A stretch of DNA of 64,000 nt from NCBI GenBank assembly GCA_022575985.1, contig JAKSXM010000014.1:14260001-14324000 (forward strand). The letters are read 5' to 3'. Below the pieces are notes generated by a model, which saw only the letters and a list, made by a program, of their open reading frames with translations, was not told the origin of the DNA and ran no database searches. Every line of letters starts with the position of its first letter. Positions within the stretch are counted from its first letter, which is position 1. The translations under genes and the position numbers were made by a program. Origin of the DNA: Anagrus nilaparvatae. Its lineage: Eukaryota; Arthropoda; Insecta; Hymenoptera; Mymaridae. Positions 1 through 9,780 of the stretch are shown piece after piece.

Positions 1-165
1 TTTTTGGAGGTAGTTTTTGCAAATTTAAGGGTGAAGCCCCCACTTTGTTTACGAAATGACCCCAATTTTGGTCTTCACCGACCCAAAAAACCTATAGTAG
101 AGCAAATATCGTGTTCGCCAGTGCAAATACAACCAAACCTGTATTTTGGCTGGAGTAAAACTCAA
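1..165. repeat. Terminal part of a palindromic repeat, cut by the window edge
   Basis: This stretch matches the right arm of the palindromic element at 50794-51781. Both carry the phrase about 'acccaaaaaacctatagtag' and end near CTGGAGTAAAA or CTGGAGAAAAA. The 63-codon frame across it is incidental. The rest of the element lies outside the window, so its size here is unknown. Confidence 0.6.
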
Positions 166-1796
166 AAAAAAACATTTATTTTTAACGAAAATTAAAGTTT
201 TGGAGGTTAGGATGTCCCAAATCAAAAAAAAACTTTTTTCACGTGAAAGCAGATGAAAAATTTGTAACTTCTAGAAACAAAAAATTGAGGGGTCCCATTT
301 AAAAATTTTTAGCTGCGCTAGCCCAAAGTTAGCAAAAGGAAGATTTTTTACTTTGCGCTGTCGATAAAGCAGTGATTCTTAGCAAAAAATAAGAAAATCT
401 TTTTCTGAAAAATTGTGATTTTGCATGTAGTTGTTTCCGGTTTTTTTTTTAAATTTATATCTACTGTTCATAAAAAAATTTTAATGGCAAAAATGCCATT
501 TTTTAGGGTTTTTCGTCGTTTTTGCAATTTTAGGTTATGTTATTTTATGTTATGTTGGTGAGTCAAAAATAAACAAACCACAAAAAAGTAGACCCTTTGA
601 CAAAATTTTTGAGACCTTGCACGTCCAAATCGGTTGTTTTTATTTGGCGTGATGAATTTTTAAAAATTAAAAACTAAAAATTCCGCTCAGAAAACAGCTT
701 TAAAAAGTATATGAGGACATGAATTGCCCCTCAATTTGTCATATGGAGATTGAAGATAATTGATATTCGAGTCGATTAGTATATGTTAGAAAAGTTTAGC
801 CCCCCCAAATTTTCGCACTATTTTCAAAAAATCACGTTTCCAATGTTATTTAAATGGAGCACATTTTGGCCAATATAGTCAAAACCGGTTATCAAAACTA
901 AAAACCGACTTCGGGAGGTTTTTTGTCACCAAAAAAGCACCATTTCCTGAGAATCTCAAGTCGCTCCTCTCCAAAGCAGATTTCGCCGAATATTCACCCC
1001 CCCCCCCTTTAAAATTTCAAAGGTAAAGCATGTTAAATAATAAGTTGTTAATAAAATTTTGAAAATTTTCTTTTATTAAGTAAGTCCTATTTCCTTGAAG
1101 TTATTTATATTATCTATTAATAACTTCATTAACATTTTTTATTCATTTACCAGGTCCTATTTCCTTAAAATTATTCAAATCGTATAAAAAAATCAAATTA
1201 TCCTTTAATACCTTGATTTAAAGATTTTAAATGACATTTATAAATGAATTATAAAAATGATCTGTCCAGATCTAAGTAGACTTAAAATGTGATCGGAGCA
1301 AGCATAACTAAATTAAGGCGAAACTGAGGAAGTATGGAGTGATACGTTGTAGTATGTACTAAACTGAATTTTGGCACGATCTGGGTATATCTGAAAAAAA
1401 ATGTAATCACGAAACCGTATCTGCTGAGATTTACTCTTACTCTTATATGGGTAAAAACATAATACAACTATATCAGGACAAATTTATTAGCGTTGGGTCA
1501 TATTAGCTAATATCAAAAACAATTTATTTGAATTAATTTGAACTAGAAAATTAAAATTAAAAAAAGTAATTATTTATTTATTTATTTACAATAATTAAAA
1601 TAATCTAAATTTAAAATAAAAATTTTTTTTTTCTAATCAAATTAAAAATTTTTAAATTTAAAAAAAAAAATATATTTTTTTGAAATTTTATACACAAGGT
1701 TTTTTAAAGAAAAATATCCATAATTTAAATCATTAAAATTAAATGATTGATTTCTGCTTAAAAAGTTTTATATTAAAATCTTTAAAGTAAAAATTC
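166..1796. other. A+T-rich noncoding stretch
   Basis: No convincing exon, RNA gene or delimited element was found. There is a C13-like run near 999-1011. The phrase 'gtcctatttcctt' occurs twice about 70 bp apart near 1083-1165. Confidence 0.5.
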
Positions 1797-3452
1797 ATCT
1801 CTGCCAGGCTATATTTTTTAGAACAAATGTTAAGAAGTGAAATTAAAAATTTAAATACTTAGAGAAATAATTCTTATTTACCCTTTTTATAGTCAACAAT
1901 TAGAATTATTTCTGAAAGTTACAAGTCAAAATATTATATAGAAAAAAAATTATGAATAGTTAAAGTTAAATTTCATTCCAGCGGGGCAACTATTTTTGAG
2001 ATTAAATATCTAGAAGTGAAATCAAAAACTAAAATACTTAGTAAAATAATTTTTATTTACACTTCTTATAGTTAACAATTAGAATTATTCCTGAAAGTTA
2101 CAAGTAAAAATCTTATTTAGAAAAAAAGTTATGAAGAGTTAAAGTTAAATTTCATTGCTACACACAAAAAAATCCTGTATTCCTTGAGCCCGAGCCCCTG
2201 TGATGTATACTACCAATATTATCGTGCAGCTCCTCAATTATTTCCGGGCTGCTGACGCCCAGAAAAATTCAGAAAATAATATCGAGTTAATTCGTGTAAA
2301 ATGACGGTAATGTTATAGAGTCAAATTGTTTTGATTTTTATAGTGCGTGCTATTAATTAATATTTTTATATTACACTGCATTTAAAATTGATAAAAAGTC
2401 TTATTTAATTTAATTTAAATTACAAAACGAGCGCGAATAACCTAAAAAAGAAATATAATACATGTATAATATTATATATATGTATGCAATTTATTAAAAA
2501 GGTAAATTGTATATATAAAATAAAAATACATTTTTGAAACGGGTATAGCAATTCAGATAAATTACCATCCTGTAAATTATTATTTAAAAGACACATAAAA
2601 TTTTTATTAAAAAAATCTGTATTTATCAATTTTAATAAGCATAGTAGTATTCATTTCAGATTTGGAGTTTGTAAATACTATTTTTTTACTCGCGAATATA
2701 GGTTCAAAAATCTATTTTATTGCATTGAATCTTTTATTAATCTAAACAATATATCTCATTATCACGATGGAACTCATTATTTACTCCATTATCTATAATT
2801 GCAAATAAAAAAAATAGTACATAATATACACCAACAAATAAATATTATTACAACGTGCGTGCCGAGCGCACGGTACGTCATACTATCGTGCTCTCGTATG
2901 ATCATGCGCATTACCTTTTTAATATTCCGGGCTCTGGCAGCCCGGAAACCGTGCATTTTTCTTACGGCACGAAGGTTCACGAGGTCTGAAATCACATGCA
3001 ACAAAAGCATTGTAATCTGTGGAGCAGTAACCCAGCTTCGGGCTGACGCCGCACGGGATTTTTTTGTGTGTAACGGACAACTATTTTTGAGATTAAAAGT
3101 CCAGAAGTGAAAACAAAAACTAAAATACTTAGAAAAATAATTTTTATTTACTCTTTTAATAGCCAACAATTAGAACTATTTCTGAAAATGTCAAGTCTTT
3201 ATCTCAACTGGAAAAAAAAATTCCTTGTTTAGTATATCTTTGAAATTCAATTTTTTATTTACCGAGGAAAACTTAAAAAATGAAAGATTTTAAACTATAT
3301 AGAAATAATTTTTCTTCTAGTTGAGAGGAAGACTTATAATTTTCAGAAATAGTTCTAATTGTTGGCTATTAATAGAGTAAATAAAAATTATATTTCTAAG
3401 TATTTTAGTTTTTGATTTCACTTCTGGAAATTTAATCTTAATAGTTGTCCGG
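1797..3452. repeat. About 180-bp repeat: two tandem copies, one interrupted, plus an inverted copy
   Basis: Copies run about 1797-1978 and 1979-2158. The sequence resumes after an inserted transposon at 3073-3240, and there is an inverted copy at about 3305-3452. Shared landmarks are 'actaaaatactta', 'aataatttttatttac' and 'caacaattagaa'. The inverted pair at 3073-3240 and 3305-3452 would fold into a long hairpin. Coordinates are approximate because the copies are diverged. Confidence 0.6.
2161..3070. mobile_element. 910-bp non-autonomous DNA transposon with TA target duplication
   Basis: The element starts with CACACAAAAAAATCC and ends with its reverse complement, GGATTTTTTTGTGTG. TA dinucleotides flank both ends (2159-2160 and 3071-3072). 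The insertion splits a copy of the local ~180-bp repeat, so both sides of the target can be recognised. No transposase frame survives; the 126-aa minus and 103-aa plus frames inside do not look like proteins. Terminal repeats with a TA duplication fit the Tc1/mariner group, which is an inference from ends alone. Confidence 0.7.
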
Positions 3453-3764
3453 TAGGAATGAAAAACTATTATTAGGTAATTTGTCGTTTATTTTTCTGAA
3501 AGAGTTACTTGAAATTTTTATAAATAATGAATAAGTTTTAATAATTGTCAGAAATATTTCCATAATGTTTTTTAAAATATATTTACGGCTTTAATAGGAA
3601 ATAAGCAAAAATTGTAATAAAAAAATGAAATAGTATTTTTAAAATTTCATTTCATTTAATTTTAAGTATTTGAATACAAAAAAATTAATGTATTTATTTA
3701 TTTTACTTGGTATAAATAAAATATAATTTTTTGTACTTATACAAGAATAATGAACCTTAAACAA

Positions 3765-3861
3765 CGAAGGCGCGGTGGTCCAGCGGTAAAGTTCAAGACT
3801 AGTAAGTTGAAAAGTCGCGTTCGATTCTTTGCTGGAGCTATTTTTTTTTTTTTTTTTTTTG
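3765..3861 (+). repeat. tRNA-derived SINE-like fragment with homopolymer tail
   Basis: It contains an A-box-like TGGTCCAGCGG at about 3776-3786 and a B-box-like GTTCGATTC at about 3819-3827, spaced as in a tRNA, followed by a long T run at 3841-3860. The acceptor arms do not pair, so this is not a working tRNA. A tRNA-derived SINE head or tRNA pseudogene is the best reading. The 73-codon frame running through it is incidental. Confidence 0.45.
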
Positions 3862-3965
3862 AAAATTGTATGCGTTTAGATATAAGAAGATATAACTATA
3901 TAATGCCAAAATCCATATCTGATCAGAGCTGGGTATTCAGACTTCATCAGATCTGGACAGAAATA

Positions 3966-4205
3966 AAATAAAATTCCCCGGGATTTTTTTTAAATTCCAC
4001 AGATCTCTGAAGATCTATTTAGATCTATTTGAATCTCCAGAGATCTCTAGATATCAAAAGTGATTTGCGGATATCTAAAGAGATCTCGCCAATTTTTCGA
4101 TCTATTTAGAACTCTTTAGATCTCCGGAGATCACTTTTGATATCTAGAGATCTCTAGAGATCAAAAAAAATCTGCGGAAATTTGAAGAGATCTATGGAAA
4201 ATTCG
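3966..4205. repeat. AGATCT-rich palindromic element
   Basis: The two halves are inverted copies. One half reads 'agatctctagatatcaaaa', and the other contains 'tttgatatctagagatct'. The outer ends pair as TTCCACAGATCTCT and AGAGATCTATGGAA. It is probably a foldback MITE; no clear target duplication was identified. Confidence 0.5.
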
Positions 4206-4590
4206 TTGGGTGCGTTCGTAATACACAATATTAACCGTTATTTTCCATTAATAATATTATAATATTATACCTACGTCTATATTCAGCAATATTAATGAAA
4301 TAATAACCAAATTTTATATCATATATTTAATTTGAAAAATAAGGAATATATTTTTAAAAATTATTTTTTAATTCCTTCTCTATTTGGTATTTTAATACAA
4401 CTTTTAAACTGGTCTTCAATCTGGTGTTATAGAGCAAAAACTTAAGTCTTGAAAGTATTCTCCCGCATAGTGCTCTTCCGGGTTTCATAAACATACGCGC
4501 AAAATATCAAATTTCAAAATTTTGTTTAGCGCGAATGAAATTCTGTTAAATAATTAATAATTTAAAAAAAAAAAAAATATATATATATAT

Positions 4591-5526
4591 GGGTGCTTTT
4601 CACAGGAATGGTATACATATTTTCCCCCCCAATTATATCCGAAACGAAAGCTCTTGCACTTTTTTTTCTTTTAATAAGTTGATAAATAATATTTTTTTAA
4701 AGTCAGAACCTACTGCGCATATATTGGCAAGTTAAGTCCGCAGTCCTTTTACTTAACTGTAAACTTTGAGTATTAACAAACGGCTTAAAATTTGAACTTA
4801 AATTTTTCTGCAGGATGCATGACGTGTTTAGGTCCCAAAAACTCATTCTATTCAACGAAACAAATTTTCATGCAATCCTCTTAGCTTATCGTCACATATA
4901 AGTCTGTCTCTTTTAAATATAAAAGCTTCAACAGTGGCAGATTCATGGGGGGGTGGCGTCAAAGGGGTCAGTTTTACCTTTTTTTAGCTAATTTTATGTT
5001 ACAAAATTAACGTGATGCACCAGCTTGACCCCCTCAAAAAAATTTTAAGGACCTTGTTTTAGCAAATTTTTTGTAATTTGATTACAAATGACCCCCCCAA
5101 AAAATTTTCTAGATCCACCACTGTTCAACTACGAAAACTAAAACTATTAGATTTTTAAAAAGCCTTTACAAAAAAAAATGTCACCACCATCCGTGTCGTT
5201 TACTCCAAGTGTATGTTATATTTTACTTAATATCTTGTTTAGTGATGTGTTTTGATGAAAAAATAAATTAACTTGAGTTTGAGAAAATTTGATGTCTTCA
5301 AAACAGAGTTATTTCAATAATAGACTCAAAATTTCGCCACTGTCCATGTCACCAACGTCCGCAAAAATAAAAAATCCCATAAGAATTACACGTAGAAATT
5401 ATTTTTACAATTGTAGCAGTACCATTGAAAATTTTAGCTATTTGGACCTTGAAAAACGTATAAATACAAAAAAATTAAGGAAAAAAGATAACAAGTATTG
5501 TACCGTAAACAATAGAAAAATGAAAT
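4591..5526 (+). repeat. Interspersed repeat, copy 1 (second copy at 34644-35560)
   Basis: It begins at GGGTGCTTTTCACAGGAA and matches 34644-35560 in the same orientation along most of its length. Both copies hold a short open frame beginning M-M-S/A-S-K-Q-S-Y-F-N-N, which is conserved apart from substitutions. That frame is probably part of the repeat and not a host gene. Copy 1 carries a 192-bp insertion and lacks a stretch of more than 100 bp present in copy 2. The repeat class is unknown. Confidence 0.65.
4932..5123. mobile_element. 192-bp MITE inserted in the interspersed repeat
   Basis: The ends are CAGTGGCAGATT and, reversed, CAGTGGTGGATCT. TTCAA flanks both sides (4927-4931 and 5124-5128). 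The homologous repeat at 34644-35560 lacks the insertion and reads straight through 'agctttaactatgaaaa', giving a natural empty site. A 5-bp duplication does not by itself identify the superfamily. Confidence 0.8.
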
Positions 5527-7214
5527 ACTGAATACTTTTTTAACCTATATATTAAAATTGTAAAATAAAGTTTAAAAAAGAATTAGAAACAATTATTATA
5601 ATTATTTTCTTCCTCGCGGATTGAAAACACTTTTTTCGTCCCGTGGCGTGATAAAAAAAAAGCGTTTTCTTCCAGCTGAGAAAGAAATAGTACATTTTTA
5701 ACCAAGGGAGCAAAAAAAAGAATGGTCCAGTTCGCACGTTAATGCGACCAATTTTTATCAATTTCTTATAAATGATCAATTTTTCTTGCAAATTAACAAA
5801 TAAAAATCAAGAATAATCGAATTTTTTATTTTACTAAATTTATTAATTTTTACGATTTTTTTAGAATATTTACAAATTTTGTCGAAAATTTACTAATTTT
5901 TCGAAAATATTCTAATTTTTTTGTTAATATATAAGGAAGTTACTTTTTACAAAGTATATTTAGTCACATTTGGCTGAAAAATAAATTATTTTGATTTTAC
6001 TAAAAATTGTAGTAATTTTACTACACTTGTAGTAATATTACTACGAAATTATAAAATTACTACTAGTAGTAAATTTACTAAACGGTAGTAATATTGTGTT
6101 CATTATTTTTCACTGTGCAGAGAATAATTTACAGGACATAATGATATTTTGTTTTTTAGTTTCAGCTGTCCTAAAGGGGCTCAATCATGGGAACCATTTA
6201 TTTCAGACTATACTTTGACGCCCTCAATAAGATGAACATTAAAGTGACAAATATAATTTTTTTTTCTTAATGTTTAATAATAGCGTAAGAGATTCAAACA
6301 AACATTTGTTAACTTTGAAAATAAAATGAGTGAAAAAAAATGATTTGAAAATTTTTTAAAAATCGATAAAAAAATAAGAGATACCCCTTAAGTCCCACCA
6401 TGCCGCATTTCTCGCATTTAAAACGATTGAAACTCATTTATTTTTTAATTTCCTTTACGCTTCAATTTGCGTTCATTAAAAAAAAAAAAAAAATAAAATC
6501 CGTCTGCCACAACCGGCATTCCGGTAACGGCAACTGGAATTCTTTTTCAGTGTAGATAATTTCATATTTTTATTTATACCTATAATTATATTCCACTAAT
6601 TTTTTTTTGTAATACGATCTCTGATTCATAATAGCTTACCCAAAATCTGTTATACCTACTTCCCACTAGCAATAAAAGCAACAATTTTAAATTTTTTCTC
6701 AGAGTTACAGTTTTTCAAATAGGTTTGTTTTTAATTTTCATACTTTTAATACTTAATTATTTGTCTGTTTTATTCGTTTAATGCAGCTTTTTTAAAAGCT
6801 GGTGAAAAATTAAATGGCTTACTTCCAAATTATCACTTTAAAATTTGAATTTTAAAATTTTTTAACTTAAATCAGAAAAAAATAAGGAATTGAATGCAAG
6901 ATAACTATAAAATTGTATTAATTAACTACTCTGTTTCAGTCTTGGCACAATTACAAGCATTTGGCTATTGTTTGAGACATTTTATACAGCCATTATGTTT
7001 CGACTAACTATTTATCAAAGAACTCAAATTTTTCACGCGGATTGTTTTACCTTGAAAAAGGTAATGAAGGTAGCAAACAATTATTCCTTAATACCTATGA
7101 CATTTAAAAAAATTACATGTTACGTTTGGACAACGGAATGCAAACTTACAGCATTCTAAAATCAGCTCTCGTAAAAAATACCTAAAATTATTTATAGTTT
7201 AAAAGAAAGCTTAA
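5527..7214. other. Noncoding stretch with a partial CACTG-type MITE
   Basis: The segment at about 5815-5965 matches the right part of the 368-bp MITE at 25313-25680, including 'gaagttactttttac', but lacks its last bases. A TAGTAAT-rich palindromic run follows at 5997-6100. The rest shows no credible exon. Poly(A/T) runs occur at 6478-6493 and elsewhere. Confidence 0.45.
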
Positions 7215-7972
7215 TGTTACGTATGGTAGGTCAAAATTGATATGCCTAACATCCGATATATATATAAATATTAAACCTACATCCGATATTCATATTAACG
7301 TTCCCAGACGATATAGGAACCCGCAGATGCATTTCCGCTGATGCTGACCTAGCACAATAGCGCGGGACAAAAGTTAACTGTGACATAAATTAGTAGGGAT
7401 TTATAGGCGTTATAAAATGCATAAATCCCACCTCGCGATTCTTAGTAATAGTTATGGACGCTTTCGCTAATTGGACGTGACGAGACCGACGCTTTTTTGT
7501 ATTGGACGTTTCCCCCAAAATCTCGCAATATGGGCAGATTCATTTTAGATTATATATTGCCCTTCAGGCGCCCAAATTGCATTCTTTAGAATCATAACCA
7601 TCATTAATTAGAGTACTAACTCCGTTATTAAGTATCCTTTATAATTCGTTTGACTTAAAGACTTAGACAGTTTTATTATATTTACTTATAATCAATAAAG
7701 TGAAAGTTATATATCAAATCAGTTATCAGTTATTATTGTGACAATTCCTTCTGTAATTAAGAACTTAGCCTCAGGTTAGGTTCATCCAGCTTAGATCGAA
7801 CCCGAACTCATCTACAAATACATCAACTATAAACCAACCAAAATATAACCATACCAACATACTATATAAAATACCTGGGGCAGTCAATATCCCCAGGATA
7901 AACTTATATTTCATATATTCATAATTATTTATATTTACGTATCCCTTGGATAAAACCTCAGGATACGTAACA
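7215..7972 (+). repeat. Left (5') LTR
   Basis: It starts TGTTACGTATGG and ends GGATACGTAACA, so ACGTA lies near each end. A TATA-like TTATAAAAT sits at about 7410 and AATAAA at 7694-7699, consistent with promoter and polyadenylation functions within the LTR. An 86-codon minus-strand frame spanning the end is incidental. Confidence 0.93.
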
Positions 7973-7977
7973 TAAAG

Positions 7978-7992
7978 TGGCTCCCTAAAAGG
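7978..7992 (+). promoter_or_regulatory. Candidate primer-binding site
   Basis: TGGCTCCCTAAAAGG begins five bases after the LTR end. TGG is the complement of the tRNA CCA tail. I could not assign the priming tRNA. Confidence 0.6.
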
Positions 7993-8306
7993 AAAGCTGG
8001 TAAGAAGGAACAGTAGCATATTTCCTATCAAGATATTATTTAATTTTTTTTTGTAAAGAAAGAATATTGTTTTTTGAAAAAAAAAAAAAAAAAAAAAGGT
8101 TACAAATCAAGATATTTTTAAAATTTTAAAACACGAAATCACTTCAATAAATAAAAGTGATAACAAAGTACTAGTAACAATAAAATATACCATCGAACTC
8201 AACGAAGAAATCAACTCTAATCAATCAAACTCTCAAGATCATTGAAAATATTTAAAGCCGTTATACTACATGATACCATCTAAAGAAATTTATCTACATC
8301 TTCGCC

Positions 8307-8450
8307 AAGCAGTTTCTGGAAAAATTTTTTTTTGCCAAGCTGTATATTGCCAAGCTGTAGCCAAGCTGAATATTGCCAAGCTGTAGCCAAGCTGTATATT
8401 GCTAAGCCGTAGCCAAGCTGTTCATTTTTTTTATCATTGCCAAGCAGTTT
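8307..8450 (+). repeat. GCCAAGCTGTA minisatellite in the element's leader
   Basis: Short units containing 'gccaagctgta' are repeated, often as 'ttgccaagctgtagccaagctg'. It lies between the primer-binding site and the coding frame. Downstream, 'aatgtaagtacc' at about 8519 is a good match to a splice donor, and a 22-codon upstream frame occupies 8668-8736. Confidence 0.7.
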
Positions 8451-8745
8451 CAGGACCTATTCTACAAATCATTGGAAAATATAATGGAATTCAGGACTGT
8501 TGTTATAACTACATTCTTAATGTAAGTACCTTAAAAATATTTTTATTCTATACTTAAATCTCCGAGACATTTCAAAAATTTTACAAAAAAAAAAAAAAAA
8601 AAAATTTTTTAAAAATCTTTTTTATAAACAAATAAACAATATTCGTAAATTTTTTCGTAAAACTATTATGCCAAATTATACTTGGCGACAACCACGAGAT
8701 ACATTTTCCGACACTGAAACAAATTGCTCTGCATAAATTCAAACC

Positions 8746-9780
8746 ATGGACGGCCCCAGTAATCAAATCAACCCAACTAACTTTCTTGATTTAAACAATT
8801 TAAATCTTAGACAAGGCCCTTTTGAAACCATTACTGATTTTGCGTTACGGGTAAGCTATTTTGGGGATCAATTATTGAAGCAACCAAGCCCTCCATGGAG
8901 CCCTGATTACTGGGAGCAAATAACGATGCCCCGTGTTTTTGAAATGTTTTTGAATGGGCTTCAAAAATCAGGAAAGGACTTAATTTATAAATCATCTCCA
9001 TTTGAAATGACTACATCCTTGTTCCATAACATTCATGAAGAAAAAACTATAAATTATCCTAGTAGAAATAAAATTTTACTTGACAAAAAAATAATAGAAA
9101 CCACTAAACCTAAAATAACTGAACCACCTCTACCTGAAAAGCCTGACATCTTGGTACAACAAAACAAAATCAACCTTACATGTGTTGTAATGCAAACTGA
9201 AACCACAAGTACATTGGAAAACGTGACAGTAGAACTTAAATCACCTCCACCCAAAGAACCCAAATCCAAAATAAACGATATGTTACAGACTGAAACCAAA
9301 TATATGTCGAAAAACATCATCCAAAAACAACGACCGGCTCCAAAAGCCTTGCCAGACGGTGCGGAAACCTATCAGTATAAATCAGGATTTCTGAAATTTT
9401 TCTGGATTTTAATTATTTTTGCATTTTGGAAATCTATAGACACCCTATTTAATATACCAAATATAATTGACCATTGCAACAAAAATTTTAAAAAGGAAAA
9501 CTGGACAGGACCTATCAGTCAGGGTACAATTGATTGGTCATTTAAACCACCTGATTTTAAAACATTTGATATAATAAGCAAAACTAACTATAATGTAGGC
9601 TTTTGCTACTCGCTTCAGGAAAATAAATGGAAAAATAGTTCTTTTAATAAAAACTCCTATAACCAAAATGGTATAGTACCACTGTCAAAATACGTTTCAC
9701 TAAATTTAAATCCCTTTAAATTATCCAGTTTTACTATCGGAGTATGTCCGCTTAAAGCCCCACCTTGGTCAAAAATTTAA
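8746..9780 (+). CDS. Gag-capsid-like protein with a transmembrane segment and cysteine tail
   Basis: An intact 344-codon frame, the only sizeable credible one in the retrotransposon. Residues about 23-100 resemble the C-terminal part of a Ty3/gypsy-type Gag capsid: 'FETITDFALRV' is followed by a spacer, then 'FEMFLNGL', a basic stretch, and a leucine/phenylalanine helix ending in two glutamates. This is pattern recognition, not an alignment. Residues 101-210 are low-complexity and rich in K, P and T. Residues 215-228 form one strongly hydrophobic segment, a likely membrane anchor. The tail (229-344) has three cysteines (244, 287, 334) and two N-glycosylation sequons (N252, N297). There is no CCHC knuckle and no protease motif. 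The ATG at 8746 lies in a good context (ACCATGG). It could be a packaging Gag remnant fused to an unrelated membrane tail, or a spliced-envelope remnant. Confidence 0.7.
   Translation: MDGPSNQINPTNFLDLNNLNLRQGPFETITDFALRVSYFGDQLLKQPSPPWSPDYWEQITMPRVFEMFLNGLQKSGKDLIYKSSPFEMTTSLFHNIHEEKTINYPSRNKILLDKKIIETTKPKITEPPLPEKPDILVQQNKINLTCVVMQTETTSTLENVTVELKSPPPKEPKSKINDMLQTETKYMSKNIIQKQRPAPKALPDGAETYQYKSGFLKFFWILIIFAFWKSIDTLFNIPNIIDHCNKNFKKENWTGPISQGTIDWSFKPPDFKTFDIISKTNYNVGFCYSLQENKWKNSSFNKNSYNQNGIVPLSKYVSLNLNPFKLSSFTIGVCPLKAPPWSKI

Noticed and set aside
5289..5531. 80-codon frame shared with 35329-35514
   Set aside because: Conservation is explained by both being copies of one interspersed repeat; there is no sign of a gene.
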